This document shows, in pieces, positions 20,711-33,896 of a stretch of 64,000 bases of DNA (the stretch's first letter is position 1; the number at the start of each line of letters is the position of its first letter). Position numbers and translations under genes: made by a program. Source of the stretch: Siphonodentalium dalli. Its lineage: Eukaryota; Mollusca; Scaphopoda; Gadilida; Siphonodentaliidae. The DNA lies in contig CP136062.1 in assembly GCA_032622095.1 (NCBI GenBank), forward strand, positions 35,466,918 through 35,530,917, in the 5' to 3' direction. The notes beneath the pieces were generated by a model. That model was not told the DNA's origin and made no database searches. It saw only the letters and a list, made by a program, of their open reading frames with translations.

Positions 20711-21462
20711 ATCCTAGATTTATAAATATTTCCGCCCGAATTTGTTAATAGGGCTAGGTCTTTATTATGCCTTCCCGACAGTACAGCCGGGTTTACGTTA
20801 TATTTACCTGCACTATTGTTCAACACGCGCCCAATGAACTTATTCTATGGATGTACTCTTATGCATGGATGTGGTGTAATCTGCCATGTCCCTGGTATGA
20901 AAAACAACCTTTTTATAACAACTAAATGTCCCCTGATTATAGTTCTAGGTATGAATTATAATATCAATCGTATTTCGAGCCTGTATTATTTATAAGCTAT
21001 GAACGTTTCCTTTATCTAGGCCTAATACATTTACATTATTGCGGCGTAAATACTGTGCCCTGCTTTAACTTAAGGTGTAAGCAATTTGGCTGACAGGGGG
21101 TTAAAGTACACCTGGTATGTGACGTCACACGTCACATACGTCATTTCGATAACTCTTAACGTGATTTCCCTAAAACGTCTGCCACTTCAAGGTCCTACTG
21201 AACAAGGGCGAGCCAGGTTTCTATGTTGGGTGTACGACCAGATCGTGTTTTGTTTCTCTATTTGGTTTATGACTATACCTATGTTTATGTGGTCATTGAA
21301 ATTCATACAACTATGGGGCTGTGCTGATTATTTTAAGGTAACTATATTTCATTGTGCTTTCCAACTCGACTTTACATTCGTCGATTTTTCTTTGATAACC
21401 TGATCGTATTGATCGCACGTGCAGTATATAGCAGCTATACTTTTACAGGGAATAATATATTT
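20711..21462. other. Unique sequence between minisatellite and palindrome, left
   Basis: AT-rich, with no recognised gene. It contains 'tatgtgacgtcacacgtcacata' type inverted TGACGTCA sequences at about 21116-21140. A frame at 21086-21403 has hydrophobic stretches but no supporting feature. Confidence 0.45.
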
Positions 21463-21654
21463 GATGATACCCACCCCAGTTGGGGTTATTTCAGGAACGA
21501 TAACTCTATCCGAAGTACACGACCTATATGCAGTACATGGAGTTTGACCTATATTCTCCGCCCACGCGTCGGTCTATTTGTATGCCGGTTGTGCATGTCC
21601 GGACATGACCCGTTGGTTATATCCAATGGGATAATGTTAAAGTGACACTCGCAT

Positions 21655-21915
21655 TGAAAACTTACAAAAAATTCAAAAATTCAAAAACTTCAAAAATTCA
21701 AAAATTTCAAAAACTTCAAAAACGTCAAAAACTTCAAAAACTTCAAAAACTTCAAAAACTTCAAAAATCGCAAAAAATTTCAAAAAAGTTTAAAAACTTC
21801 AAAATACTCAAAAATTTCAAAAAACTTAAAAAACTTTTCAAAAAGAAACAAAAATGAAAAACAGAAAAAAATTCATAAATATATGAAAAACTTAAAAAAC
21901 TTCAACTTTTTCTAA
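21655..21915 (+). repeat. A-rich (aaaacttca)n simple repeat, left arm
   Basis: Degenerate repeat of 'caaaaacttcaaaaa'. It yields a lysine/glutamine-rich frame that is not a gene. The mirror copy is at about 34990-35252 and holds the one-base length difference between the arms. Confidence 0.9.
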
Positions 21916-22083
21916 AATTCAAAAATACTTTAAAATTAAATTAAAATTAACTGTCTTTTAATATATCTAACCCACTGCCACTTCTAAGGGTTCCACACTA
22001 CACCTGAGGGGATATTGAGTGGTCTACACACGTCTCCTAAACCCTAGAATAAGATCCAGCCCATAAGAAACACCGCCTCCTGC

Positions 22084-22206
22084 AATGCCTGTCATTCGAA
22101 TCTGACGCAATCCCTACTTCTGGCGCAATGCCTGAGTCATTCGAATCTGGCGCAATCCCTACTTCCGGCGCAACGCCTGAGTCATTGGAATCTGACGCAA
22201 TCCCTC
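22084..22206 (+). repeat. ~51-bp triplicate, left arm
   Basis: Three copies of a unit containing 'gagtcattcgaatctg.cgc' and 'aatccctacttc.ggcgca'. Mirrored at 34700-34822 in the right arm. Confidence 0.75.
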
Positions 22207-23009
22207 GCGAAACCTACCGGCTGACTCCACACCCATCGGCTAAACGTTGTATCACATGCTTATTATTTGATCATATCGTGGAAATTCAATGTTTTGTCAT
22301 CACTCATGAGATATAACCCATATCCACTGAAAAAGGGTGGATATCCTCTATTTATTTATAATTTTTTCTTTGTTATCTTTTTTTTATCCCTCTTTTTTAT
22401 CTACCACTTCCTGTTTTTATTCGCTCTTCTTTTTCTTACAACTTCTAATCCCTCATAATCTTCGAATATCCACTTTCATCTCCAAGTTTTTGAAAAAATT
22501 CCTTGTTTAGTAGCACCTCCAGATGGGCTCTATAGAATTTGAACGAGGCATCCATCTTGGATATTACTCTTTCTATGACTAAATCCGTTAGCACGCTCTA
22601 CAGATATCATATAGGTAGCACGCTCTACAGATGTCATATAGGCCTCTTCACATCTTGTTTTCCATAATTTATTCATTCCTAATCGCTCCATTGACTGTAA
22701 CAAATTAAATTACCCCCTCCCCCTGTATTTAGAATACATCCTTGATTATTAATATTTCCTCCTTTCATGGTGTGCATGTTCCTTGGGACATCTTTGCTAA
22801 TGTGAAGCCACACCTATTATATATATATATATATACAACTTTAAAAGCCCGCGAAAATATTACTCATATTATAGACTTCCCTTTGAAGACCTTTGTATGT
22901 GACAATGATCCGTAATATTGTTTCTAAGTGACACTGGCCAGTGAAACTGATACTACGGGTATGAACTAGCCAACTTCACATCGTAACAATAATAAAAGGG
23001 ACACTTCAT

Positions 23010-24142
23010 CTATATCAGTCTCAAAACGTGTTGGTACACATCTGTGTGGAAACTAAAACCAATCACTCTTCGTCCGTCATCCGTACATAATTGTAATATA
23101 ATTTTCTCAGAAACCACGGGATCCCTTTGGCTGAAATTTGGTCTCAACATGGGATAAGAAATTATCCATGGAAGACAACAGTGTCCGTGTGGGGGAGAAG
23201 CTTCGTAGTGTTTCGCTGTCGCCATGGTGTTTGTTTGGGTATAGGCATGGGTGGTGAGTGTGGTTCTCATATGGTATGAACTAGCCTTTACTGACTGAGG
23301 TAATTTAGTGCACATGTCATCACTTCACTGATAACCATTATATGGTCAAATCCCTACACTATCAAACGCAATGTTTCAATAATGGGTTTTCTTAAAATTT
23401 TGACTAAATATTGGTTATATTATACGCATCAGCGATCCTTCTTAATAACGCTCTGTATATTTTCAAACGCATTGCACTAAATGGGTTTGGAATAGCCATA
23501 CAGGAAAGGAGAAACTGAGGTCCTGGGTAGGTCGACTGCATATAGCAGTATATATGGGGTACAGACATGGACAGCAATGGGTTCCTCGTGGCTTCTGGTC
23601 TACACATGACATATTAAAGTTAACCACACCCATCGGCGCGCCTTTATTAGGCTATGAAGCGCCATACAGGCTCGAATCATGGCCTTCGCCATGTGTTTCT
23701 ATTTGAACCCACATTAGTAACTAAATAAAATCTTTCTCTCCAGGTTGTTTCACGCCATAACCTTGATTTGGAAAGCTTGAAGGGCTAATTAAGCTTCAAT
23801 TTAAATCCCAACATTTTCTTATTTGAAGAACGTATCTGGTTAAACATGTCCACCATAGTAAGCTCATTTAATTCAAAGAGCTTCACACATAGTCCCACTA
23901 GTAATGATGTGTCGTTATTTACTACAGAAATGGTCATATAGAATACAATACAACACATTTTGGTCACATACCTTAAAGGTGCACGTCACTTTCGCAAGAT
24001 ATCGAACTGACCATGTATAGAGTGGAATGACATGTCGGGTATCAAATGTATAATCAGTTCCAGTATTTCGTCCATAAGGCAGTTTTGGTTGTAACATCAT
24101 TGTGTATGACGGTTCATTCATATGATATCTTAGCGGTTGCAC
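23010..24142 (-). other. Cluster of four same-strand short frames, left arm
   Basis: Frames of 60-101 codons on the minus strand at 23010-23315, 23404-23607, 23785-23967 and 23915-24142, identical in the right arm on the plus strand. The 101-codon frame starts with ATG and ends in a plausible hydrophilic/hydrophobic pattern, but no domain is recognised. Because the arms are almost identical, their conservation says nothing about coding. They could be exons or remnants of a gene carried by the palindromic unit. Confidence 0.2.
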
Positions 24143-24254
24143 ACGATACTGTCTGTTGTATTTTATGTCTTATATCATGTATATTAATTGCTCCATGGAT
24201 GGTAGGAGTATGGCATTGGTGTCTGGTTCTTCGATGTATTCTAGTCATAGTTCA

Positions 24255-25640
24255 TTCATATTATTACTCTAAAATCTCCATTAAATGGAGAAACTAAAGA
24301 GCCCATATTATGTAGACTAGTGTATAAATACTTACTTCATGCATTATTTTTATCAATTATATGTATTATAACTCCCATCAAGATAGGCTGTTATACAGAG
24401 GAAACAAAGCATGTACCAAGTGACAGTCTGTACCAAGTGACAGTCTCATGTCACGAAAGGCCTACTATGTGGACACATTTTCTTATCAAAACGCTCTATT
24501 ATGTAGGGGGTTATCAACCATTGGTCTGGAAAAGGCATACGAGCGGAAGGCGTGTATACACATTTATTCGATGTACTCTTTAATCGTCGATTTCTCTTTA
24601 TTGTCGTTAATTTATAGCATTATTAGTAGGAATCTAAACTCGCCGTTATATTGAGAAAATAATGCGTCAATACCAGTCAATACTGCTTTATTGGCGGTAA
24701 ATGAAATTATTGAATCATGTATCGCAGCTAAACAAGCGAGACAACTGATCACAACACAAAAATTAGTAATATTTCTGAAGCCTTGAGTGGGTTGTAATAC
24801 ACAGTGTAAATTTTCATTATTGCTACCATTTAAGGAAACATGCCCCCGATAGGGCTACTATGCGAACACATGTCTATATTAATTTCACATATTCCTTACC
24901 GTTCATTCATATATACTCCAAGCTCTCTGTTAATACAGAGGCATCAAAACATTGGTCTGGAAGAGACCTACTATGTGGATGCGTGTATACATATTTACTT
25001 GATGTATTCTTTAATCGTTCATTTCTCTTTATTATCGTTCATTTATAGCATTATTAGAAGAAATTTAGTCTAAAATCTCCATTACATGGAGACAATAAAG
25101 AGCCCATATGGTGTAGACTAATGCATAAATACTTACTTCATGTATTCTTTTCACCAATTATATGTATTGTACATCCTATACATTTAGTCCGTTATACAGA
25201 GGAAACAAAGCATGTACTACGTGGCAGTTTCATATGACGATAAGACCTACTATGTGAACACATGTGCATATTAATTTCACATATTCTTCTCAAAACGCTC
25301 TATTTTATACGGGGTGTATCAAACATTGGTCTGGAAAAGGCATGCTATGTGGACGCGTGTATACATATTGACTTCATATATGCATTCATAGTTCATTTCT
25401 CTTAATTGTCGTTCATTTAATAGCATTATTAGTAGAAATATAGTCTAAAACCGTCGGTATATGGAGAATATATAGCGTCAATACTGTTTTATTGTTGGTA
25501 ACTCAAATTATTGCATTATGTATCGCAACTAAACAAGCGAGATAACTCATAAATTCTTAATAGTTCTGATGTCTATGGCAGTTCACACAGTGTATATTTT
25601 CATTGTTGTTACCATTTTAGTGCATACATTACTGATTTCT
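24255..25640 (+). repeat. ~800-bp diverged direct duplication, left arm
   Basis: The block with 'aaaatctccatta.atggag', 'gagcccatat', 'gtagacta', 'catgtac', 'cattggtctgga' and a tract ending in 'gttcatttctctttat' occurs at 24265-24820 and again at 25070-25620, with partial copies between. The mirror copy lies in the right arm. It is non-coding. Confidence 0.55.
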
Positions 25641-26929
25641 GTGTAAGAACGCCGGTCTCCATTGTTGTTATGATTGTGCCTATAACTGTCCATATTCTTA
25701 AAGCAAGTACGGTACCTCTATGTGATATGATCTATAAAAATTTCCATTTTCACAGGTAAATCACGTATAAACGCTCTTTAATGTATAGTTAAACTGAGTT
25801 TTCACATGCAGGGCTATGTCTTTGTGGACTATATACGTGGTATACTTCAGTATATACACGAAGTGAATGTGTTCTAAGTATACGTATCTGATTTATGTAT
25901 ACGTCCGTGTTTCTTAAAGCAAATCCAATACATATTAGTGCGTTATATTATGATGTACATTAAGTGCCCTTTTCACTGTTAAATCAAGTAAAAAGGCCCT
26001 CTACTATAGTTAACTATTCAGTTCCACGTACGCTATAAGATCTATGGTGGTCCGGTGTGTCTTATCAATATGCCATTATATGCACGAATGTAATGTGTTC
26101 AAATATGTGGGTTATGATGTATACTTTAATGTTAAAGTATATAAGCACTCTTTAAGATATGCATATGCAGAATGTTGCCTCTTTACACTGACAGAAAAAA
26201 AAGGAATATATAATTTTGAGTACTACTCTTCATAAAACGTTAGAAAACCATAATCTAACAACGAATATCGAAGAACAATGTAATTACTTGATAAGCATTG
26301 TAAATATTTCGTCTGTTTTAAATAAAATGGAAATATTTCGTCTATTTGAAATACAGTTGGAAGCAACAATCAAGTATTTAAATGAAATTTGGACCAAAAT
26401 CTTATAATTTGAGAAAACGTATATAATTTCTATCGAAGTCTTATAATAAAGGAAGGCTTTGTGCGAATCCATTCGGTCTAATGTGTGAATGTGTTCATCA
26501 TCGCAAATATAATGATGCAGAAATGAATATTTCCTAGAATAATGTTAACATAGCTTGTATTTAACCGAAATAATATAGCATTTGAGTTAAAATGTTTCAT
26601 ATTAGGACCATAACGAACCAATGCATAAAAATACAATATTTTGTTTTTCATTCTCGATCAAAATAATGCAGGGTTGTCAATTATCAACAAAAAACAAATA
26701 CTTTGAAACAAAAACGATGACATAAGAAGGAATATCCAAGAGCTAGTGTGAAAATAACCCTCACATTTATAAAAAAAAAACAATAAAATTAAAGTTTTCG
26801 AGTAAGTCCTTCAAATTTATTGAATTTTTTCGTCTATGTTGGATCAAATTTGACACAAAAATCAATTAGCTCACTAACAGTTCGCGCAATATCTCATATT
26901 TTGAGAAAACGTTTGCAATTTTAGACAAC

Positions 26930-28040
26930 AATATTGCTAGTGAAGGTGAATATTTCATCCTGGAACTCATGAAATATGATAAAAATAGATGTAAAGACAC
27001 TTCACGAGCCCTCATATATTTGAGTTATGAACATAAAGTCATCTCATAGTGCCATTGTACCCCATAATTTGGTCAGGAGAAATATGTATTTCATATTTGA
27101 CCCTTCATCTGTGGTAAAAAATGAATTAAGGGACATGGGAGTGGTGTCCCTGGACATTAACCTAGAGCATAAATTGACTCAATTATGCAATTTTAGGCAA
27201 CATTCTTGCCAGGGAAAGTGTATATTTCATGTTGGAACTCATCCAATGTGATAAACATGCATCATAAGACACTTAATGAGCTCTGATGACTTTGAGTTAT
27301 GACAACAACGGCATCTCATACTAGATTGTAAGCCATAATTTGGTCAGGAAAAGTGTAAATTTCATATTTTATCCTACATGTGTTTTAACAATCAATGTAA
27401 TTACACCCCATCGGTCGCCTAGACACAGCGTAAATGTTCTCAAGTTTTCAATTGTAGGCCACAATGTCGGCAGTGAAGGTAAACATTTCATGTTGGAACC
27501 CATGAAATGTGATAAAATGGATAAAAAGACACTTCCTGAGTCCTTATGACTGAGTTATGAACATAAAGGGAACTCATAGTGTATTGTAGGTCATAATTTG
27601 GTCAGGAAAATTGTAAATTTCATGTCTTAAGCTCCATGTGTTTTTAAAATATATGTAATTACAACCATTGGGTCCCTAGAGATCAATCCACAGTCCATGT
27701 GTAGTCCATATGCAATTTTAGGGAACAGTTTTGCTAGTGAAGGTGAACATTCCATGCTGGAACTCATGAAATATGATAAAAATAGATGAAAAGACACTTT
27801 CTGAGGCCTTGGTCGGGAGAAATGTGTATTGTATTTTGACCCTTGATGCGTGGTAGCAATCAATGAAATTACACCCCATGGTATCCTCAGATATGAAGCA
27901 ACATCATAAATGCACTCAGTTTTGGCAATTTAGACAACATTGTTGATGGGGAAGTTGTACATGTCATGTTGGAACTGGTGAAATGTGATAATAATTGATC
28001 AAAAGACACTCGATGAGCCCTGATGGGTTTCAATTATGGT
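26930..28040 (+). repeat. ~265-bp degenerate tandem repeat, left arm
   Basis: Five units with landmarks 'gaactcatgaaat.tgata', 'aaaagacac', 'tgagccctgatg', 'ataatttggtcagga' and 'tttcatat'. They recur near 26970, 27235, 27505, 27765 and 27975. The apparent frames within are not supported as genes. Confidence 0.7.
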
Positions 28041-28438
28041 CATAAAGGCATATGATAGTGTCATTATACAACGGGGAAATTTGGGAAGCGCTAACAAAGC
28101 GTATCTGCACGGTGTTATACGAATCAAAATGATCCTGATATAAGAAATGCAATCTAGATCATACTCAGTATCTTCGTATCGACTGAATATATCGTTATTC
28201 GATGGTGTTCCTGGCATACCTCCGTCTTTACTTTTCTTATGCTTTTGTAGATTGTAGTTCGACGATAATATCTTTCTTCACAAATGGCACCCGTGTATTG
28301 TCTCGAATCATGGGAAGAACTATCGTCCTTATACCAGCGAAAAGATGAGCGAATATGGTGTGGTATTATAAACTCGCCGCGTTCGTACCTCTATTTATCG
28401 TTTAGAGTAATTGTTCTTAGATAAAAAAAATAGGCGCG

Positions 28439-28467
28439 GCGGCAGTGGGGATGAGGGGGGCCGCACG
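28439..28467. other. Palindrome spacer, 29 nt
   Basis: G-rich spacer between the two arms, containing 'gtggggatgagggggg'. It is flanked by the innermost arm bases 'taggcgcg' / 'cgcgccta'. A small 'gcggc' / 'gccgc' pair inside is offset by three bases. Confidence 0.85.
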
Positions 28468-28865
28468 CGCGCCTATTTTTTTTATCTAAGAACAATTACT
28501 CTAAACGATAAATAGAGGTACGAACGCGGCGAGTTTATAATACCACACCATATTCGCTCATCTTTTCGCTGGTATAAGGACGATAGTTCTTCCCATGATT
28601 CGAGACAATACACGGGTGCCATTTGTGAAGAAAGATATTATCGTCGAACTACAATCTACAAAAGCATAAGAAAAGTAAAGACGGAGGTATGCCAGGAACA
28701 CCATCGAATAACGATATATTCAGTCGATACGAAGATACTGAGTATGATCTAGATTGCATTTCTTATATCAGGATCATTTTGATTCGTATAACACCGTGCA
28801 GATACGCTTTGTTAGCGCTTCCCAAATTTCCCCGTTGTATAATGACACTATCATATGCCTTTATG

Positions 28866-29976
28866 ACCATAATTGAAACCCATCAGGGCTCATCGAGTGT
28901 CTTTTGATCAATTATTATCACATTTCACCAGTTCCAACATGACATGTACAACTTCACCATCAACAATGTTGTCTAAATTGCCAAAACTGAGTGCATTTAT
29001 GATGTTGCTTCATATCTGAGGATACCATGGGGTGTAATTTCATTGATTGCTACCACGCATCAAGGGTCAAAATACAATACACATTTCTCCCGACCAAGGC
29101 CTCAGAAAGTGTCTTTTCATCTATTTTTATCATATTTCATGAGTTCCAGCATGGAATGTTCACCTTCACTAGCAAAACTGTTCCCTAAAATTGCATATGG
29201 ACTACACATGGACTGTGGATTGATCTCTAGGGACCCAATGGTTGTAATTACATATATTTTAAAAACACATGGAGCTTAAGACATGAAATTTACAATTTTC
29301 CTGACCAAATTATGACCTACAATACACTATGAGTTCCCTTTATGTTCATAACTCAGTCATAAGGACTCAGGAAGTGTCTTTTTATCCATTTTATCACATT
29401 TCATGGGTTCCAACATGAAATGTTTACCTTCACTGCCGACATTGTGGCCTACAATTGAAAACTTGAGAACATTTACGCTGTGTCTAGGCGACCGATGGGG
29501 TGTAATTACATTGATTGTTAAAACACATGTAGGATAAAATATGAAATTTACACTTTTCCTGACCAAATTATGGCTTACAATCTAGTATGAGATGCCGTTG
29601 TTGTCATAACTCAAAGTCATCAGAGCTCATTAAGTGTCTTATGATGCATGTTTATCACATTGGATGAGTTCCAACATGAAATATACACTTTCCCTGGCAA
29701 GAATGTTGCCTAAAATTGCATAATTGAGTCAATTTATGCTCTAGGTTAATGTCCAGGGACACCACTCCCATGTCCCTTAATTCATTTTTTACCACAGATG
29801 AAGGGTCAAATATGAAATACATATTTCTCCTGACCAAATTATGGGGTACAATGGCACTATGAGATGACTTTATGTTCATAACTCAAATATATGAGGGCTC
29901 GTGAAGTGTCTTTACATCTATTTTTATCATATTTCATGAGTTCCAGGATGAAATATTCACCTTCACTAGCAATATT
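28866..29976 (-). repeat. ~265-bp degenerate tandem repeat, right arm
   Basis: Mirror of 26930-28040; differs at 28956 (a) against the expected base. Confidence 0.7.
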
Positions 29977-32763
29977 GTTGTCTAAAATTGCAAACGTTTT
30001 CTCAAAATATGAGATATTGCGCGAACTGTTAGTGAGCTAATTGATTTTTGTGTCAAATTTGATCCAACATAGACGAAAAAATTCAATAAATTTGAAGGAC
30101 TTACTCGAAAACTTTAATTTTATTGTTTCTTTTTTATAAATGTGAGGGTTATTTTCACACTAGCTCTTGGATATTCCTTCTTATGTCATCGTTTTTGTTT
30201 CAAAGTATTTGTTTTTTGTTGATAATTGACAACCCTGCATTATTTTGATCGAGAATGAAAAACAAAATATTGTATTTTTATGCATTGGTTCGTTATGGTC
30301 CTAATATGAAACATTTTAACTCAAATGCTATATTATTTCGGTTAAATACAAGCTATGTTAACATTATTCTAGGAAATATTCATTTCTGCATCATTATATT
30401 TGCGATGATGAACACATTCACACATTAGACCGAATGGATTCGCACAAAGCCTTCCTTTATTATAAGACTTCGATAGAAATTATATACGTTTTCTCAAATT
30501 ATAAGATTTTGGTCCAAATTTCATTTAAATACTTGATTGTTGCTTCCAACTGTATTTCAAATAGACGAAATATTTCCATTTTATTTAAAACAGACGAAAT
30601 ATTTACAATGCTTATCAAGTAATTACATTGTTCTTCGATATTCGTTGTTAGATTATGGTTTTCTAACGTTTTATGAAGAGTAGTACTCAAAATTATATAT
30701 TCCTTTTTTTTCTGTCAGTGTAAAGAGGCAACATTCTGCATATGCATATCTTAAAGAGTGCTTATATACTTTAACATTAAAGTATACATCATAACCCACA
30801 TATTTGAACACATTACATTCGTGCATATAATGGCATATTGATAAGACACACCGGACCACCATAGATCTTATAGCGTACGTGGAACTGAATAGTTAACTAT
30901 AGTAGAGGGCCTTTTTACTTGATTTAACAGTGAAAAGGGCACTTAATGTACATCATAATATAACGCACTAATATGTATTGGATTTGCTTTAAGAAACACG
31001 GACGTATACATAAATCAGATACGTATACTTAGAACACATTCACTTCGTGTATATACTGAAGTATACCACGTATATAGTCCACAAAGACATAGCCCTGCAT
31101 GTGAAAACTCAGTTTAACTATACATTAAAGAGCGTTTATACGTGATTTACCTGTGAAAATGGAAATTTTTATAGATCATATCACATAGAGGTACCGTACT
31201 TGCTTTAAGAATATGGACAGTTATAGGCACAATCATAACAACAATGGAGACCGGCGTTCTTACACAGAAATCAGTAATGTATGCACTAAAATGGTAACAA
31301 CAATGAAAATATACACTGTGTGAACTGCCATAGACATCAGAACTATTAAGAATTTATGAGTTATCTCGCTTGTTTAGTTGCGATACATAATGCAATAATT
31401 TGAGTTACCAACAATAAAACAGTATTGACGCTATATATTCTCCATATACCGACGGTTTTAGACTATATTTCTACTAATAATGCTATTAAATGAACGACAA
31501 TTAAGAGAAATGAACTATGAATGCATATATGAAGTCAATATGTATACACGCGTCCACATAGCATGCCTTTTCCAGACCAATGTTTGATACCCCCCGTATA
31601 AAATAGAGCGTTTTGAGAAGAATATGTGAAATTAATATGCACATGTGTTCACATAGTAGGTCTTATCGTCATATGAAACTGCCACGTAGTACATGCTTTG
31701 TTTCCTCTGTATAACGGACTAAATGTATAGGATGTACAATACATATAATTGGTGAAAAGAATACATGAAGTAAGTATTTATGCATTAGTCTACACCATAT
31801 GGGCTCTTTATTGTCTCCATGTAATGGAGATTTTAGACTAAATTTCTTCTAATAATGCTATAAATGAACGATAATAAAGAGAAATGAACGATTAAAGAAT
31901 ACATCAAGTAAATATGTATACACGCATCCACATAGTAGGTCTCTTCCAGACCAATGTTTTGATGCCTCTGTATTAACAGAGAGCTTGGAGTATATATGAA
32001 TGAACGGTAAGGAATATGTGAAATTAATATAGACATGTGTTCGCATAGTAGCCCTATCGGGGGCATGTTTCCTTAAATGGTAGCAATAATGAAAATTTAC
32101 ACTGTGTATTACAACCCACTCAAGGCTTCAGAAATATTACTAATTTTTGTGTTGTGATCAGTTGTCTCGCTTGTTTAGCTGCGATACATGATTCAATAAT
32201 TTCATTTACCGCCAATAAAGCAGTATTGACTGGTATTGACGCATTATTTTCTCAATATAACGGCGAGTTTAGATTCCTACTAATAATGCTATAAATTAAC
32301 GACAATAAAGAGAAATCGACGATTAAAGAGTACATCGAATAAATGTGTATACACGCCTTCCGCTCGTATGCCTTTTCCAGACCAATGGTTGATAACCCCC
32401 TACATAATAGAGCGTTTTGATAAGAAAATGTGTCCACATAGTAGGCCTTTCGTGACATGAGACTGTCACTTGGTACAGACTGTCACTTGGTACATGCTTT
32501 GTTTCCTCTGTATAACAGCCTATCTTGATGGGAGTTATAATACATATAATTGATAAAAATAATGCATGAAGTAAGTATTTATACACTAGTCTACATAATA
32601 TGGGCTCTTTAGTTTCTCCATTTAATGGAGATTTTAGAGTAATAATATGAATGAACTATGACTAGAATACATCGAAGAACCAGACACCAATGCCATACTC
32701 CTACCATCCATGGAGCAATTAATATACATGATATAAGACATAAAATACAACAGACAGTATCGT

Positions 32764-33896
32764 GTGCAACCGCTAAGATATCATATGAATGAACCGTCAT
32801 ACACAATGATGTTACAACCAAAACTGCCTTATGGACGAAATACTGGAACTGATTATACATTTGATACCCGACATGTCATTCCACTCTATACATGGTCAGT
32901 TCGATATCTTGCGAAAGTGACGTGCACCTTTAAGGTATGTGACCAAAATGTGTTGTATTGTATTCTATATGACCATTTCTGTAGTAAATAACGACACATC
33001 ATTACTAGTGGGACTATGTGTGAAGCTCTTTGAATTAAATGAGCTTACTATGGTGGACATGTTTAACCAGATACGTTCTTCAAATAAGAAAATGTTGGGA
33101 TTTAAATTGAAGCTTAATTAGCCCTTCAAGCTTTCCAAATCAAGGTTATGGCGTGAAACAACCTGGAGAGAAAGATTTTATTTAGTTACTAATGTGGGTT
33201 CAAATAGAAACACATGGCGAAGGCCATGATTCGAGCCTGTATGGCGCTTCATAGCCTAATAAAGGCGCGCCGATGGGTGTGGTTAACTTTAATATGTCAT
33301 GTGTAGACCAGAAGCCACGAGGAACCCATTGCTGTCCATGTCTGTACCCCATATATACTGCTATATGCAGTCGACCTACCCAGGACCTCAGTTTCTCCTT
33401 TCCTGTATGGCTATTCCAAACCCATTTAGTGCAATGCGTTTGAAAATATACAGAGCGTTATTAAGAAGGATCGCTGATGCGTATAATATAACCAATATTT
33501 AGTCAAAATTTTAAGAAAACCCATTATTGAAACATTGCGTTTGATAGTGTAGGGATTTGACCATATAATGGTTATCAGTGAAGTGATGACATGTGCACTA
33601 AATTACCTCAGTCAGTAAAGGCTAGTTCATACCATATGAGAACCACACTCACCACCCATGCCTATACCCAAACAAACACCATGGCGACAGCGAAACACTA
33701 CGAAGCTTCTCCCCCACACGGACACTGTTGTCTTCCATGGATAATTTCTTATCCCATGTTGAGACCAAATTTCAGCCAAAGGGATCCCGTGGTTTCTGAG
33801 AAAATTATATTACAATTATGTACGGATGACGGACGAAGAGTGATTGGTTTTAGTTTCCACACAGATGTGTACCAACACGTTTTGAGACTGATATAG
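32764..33896 (+). other. Cluster of four same-strand short frames, right arm
   Basis: Mirror of 23010-24142. The frames lie at 32764-32991, 32939-33121, 33299-33502 and 33591-33896. A donor-like gtatgtg at 32935 and an acceptor-like ttctgtag at about 32984 bound a 50-nt stretch, but splicing them gives an immediate stop, so an exon model was not adopted. Confidence 0.2.

Noticed and set aside
21642-21857. Lysine/glutamine-rich frame of 71 codons
   Set aside because: Translation of an A-rich simple repeat.
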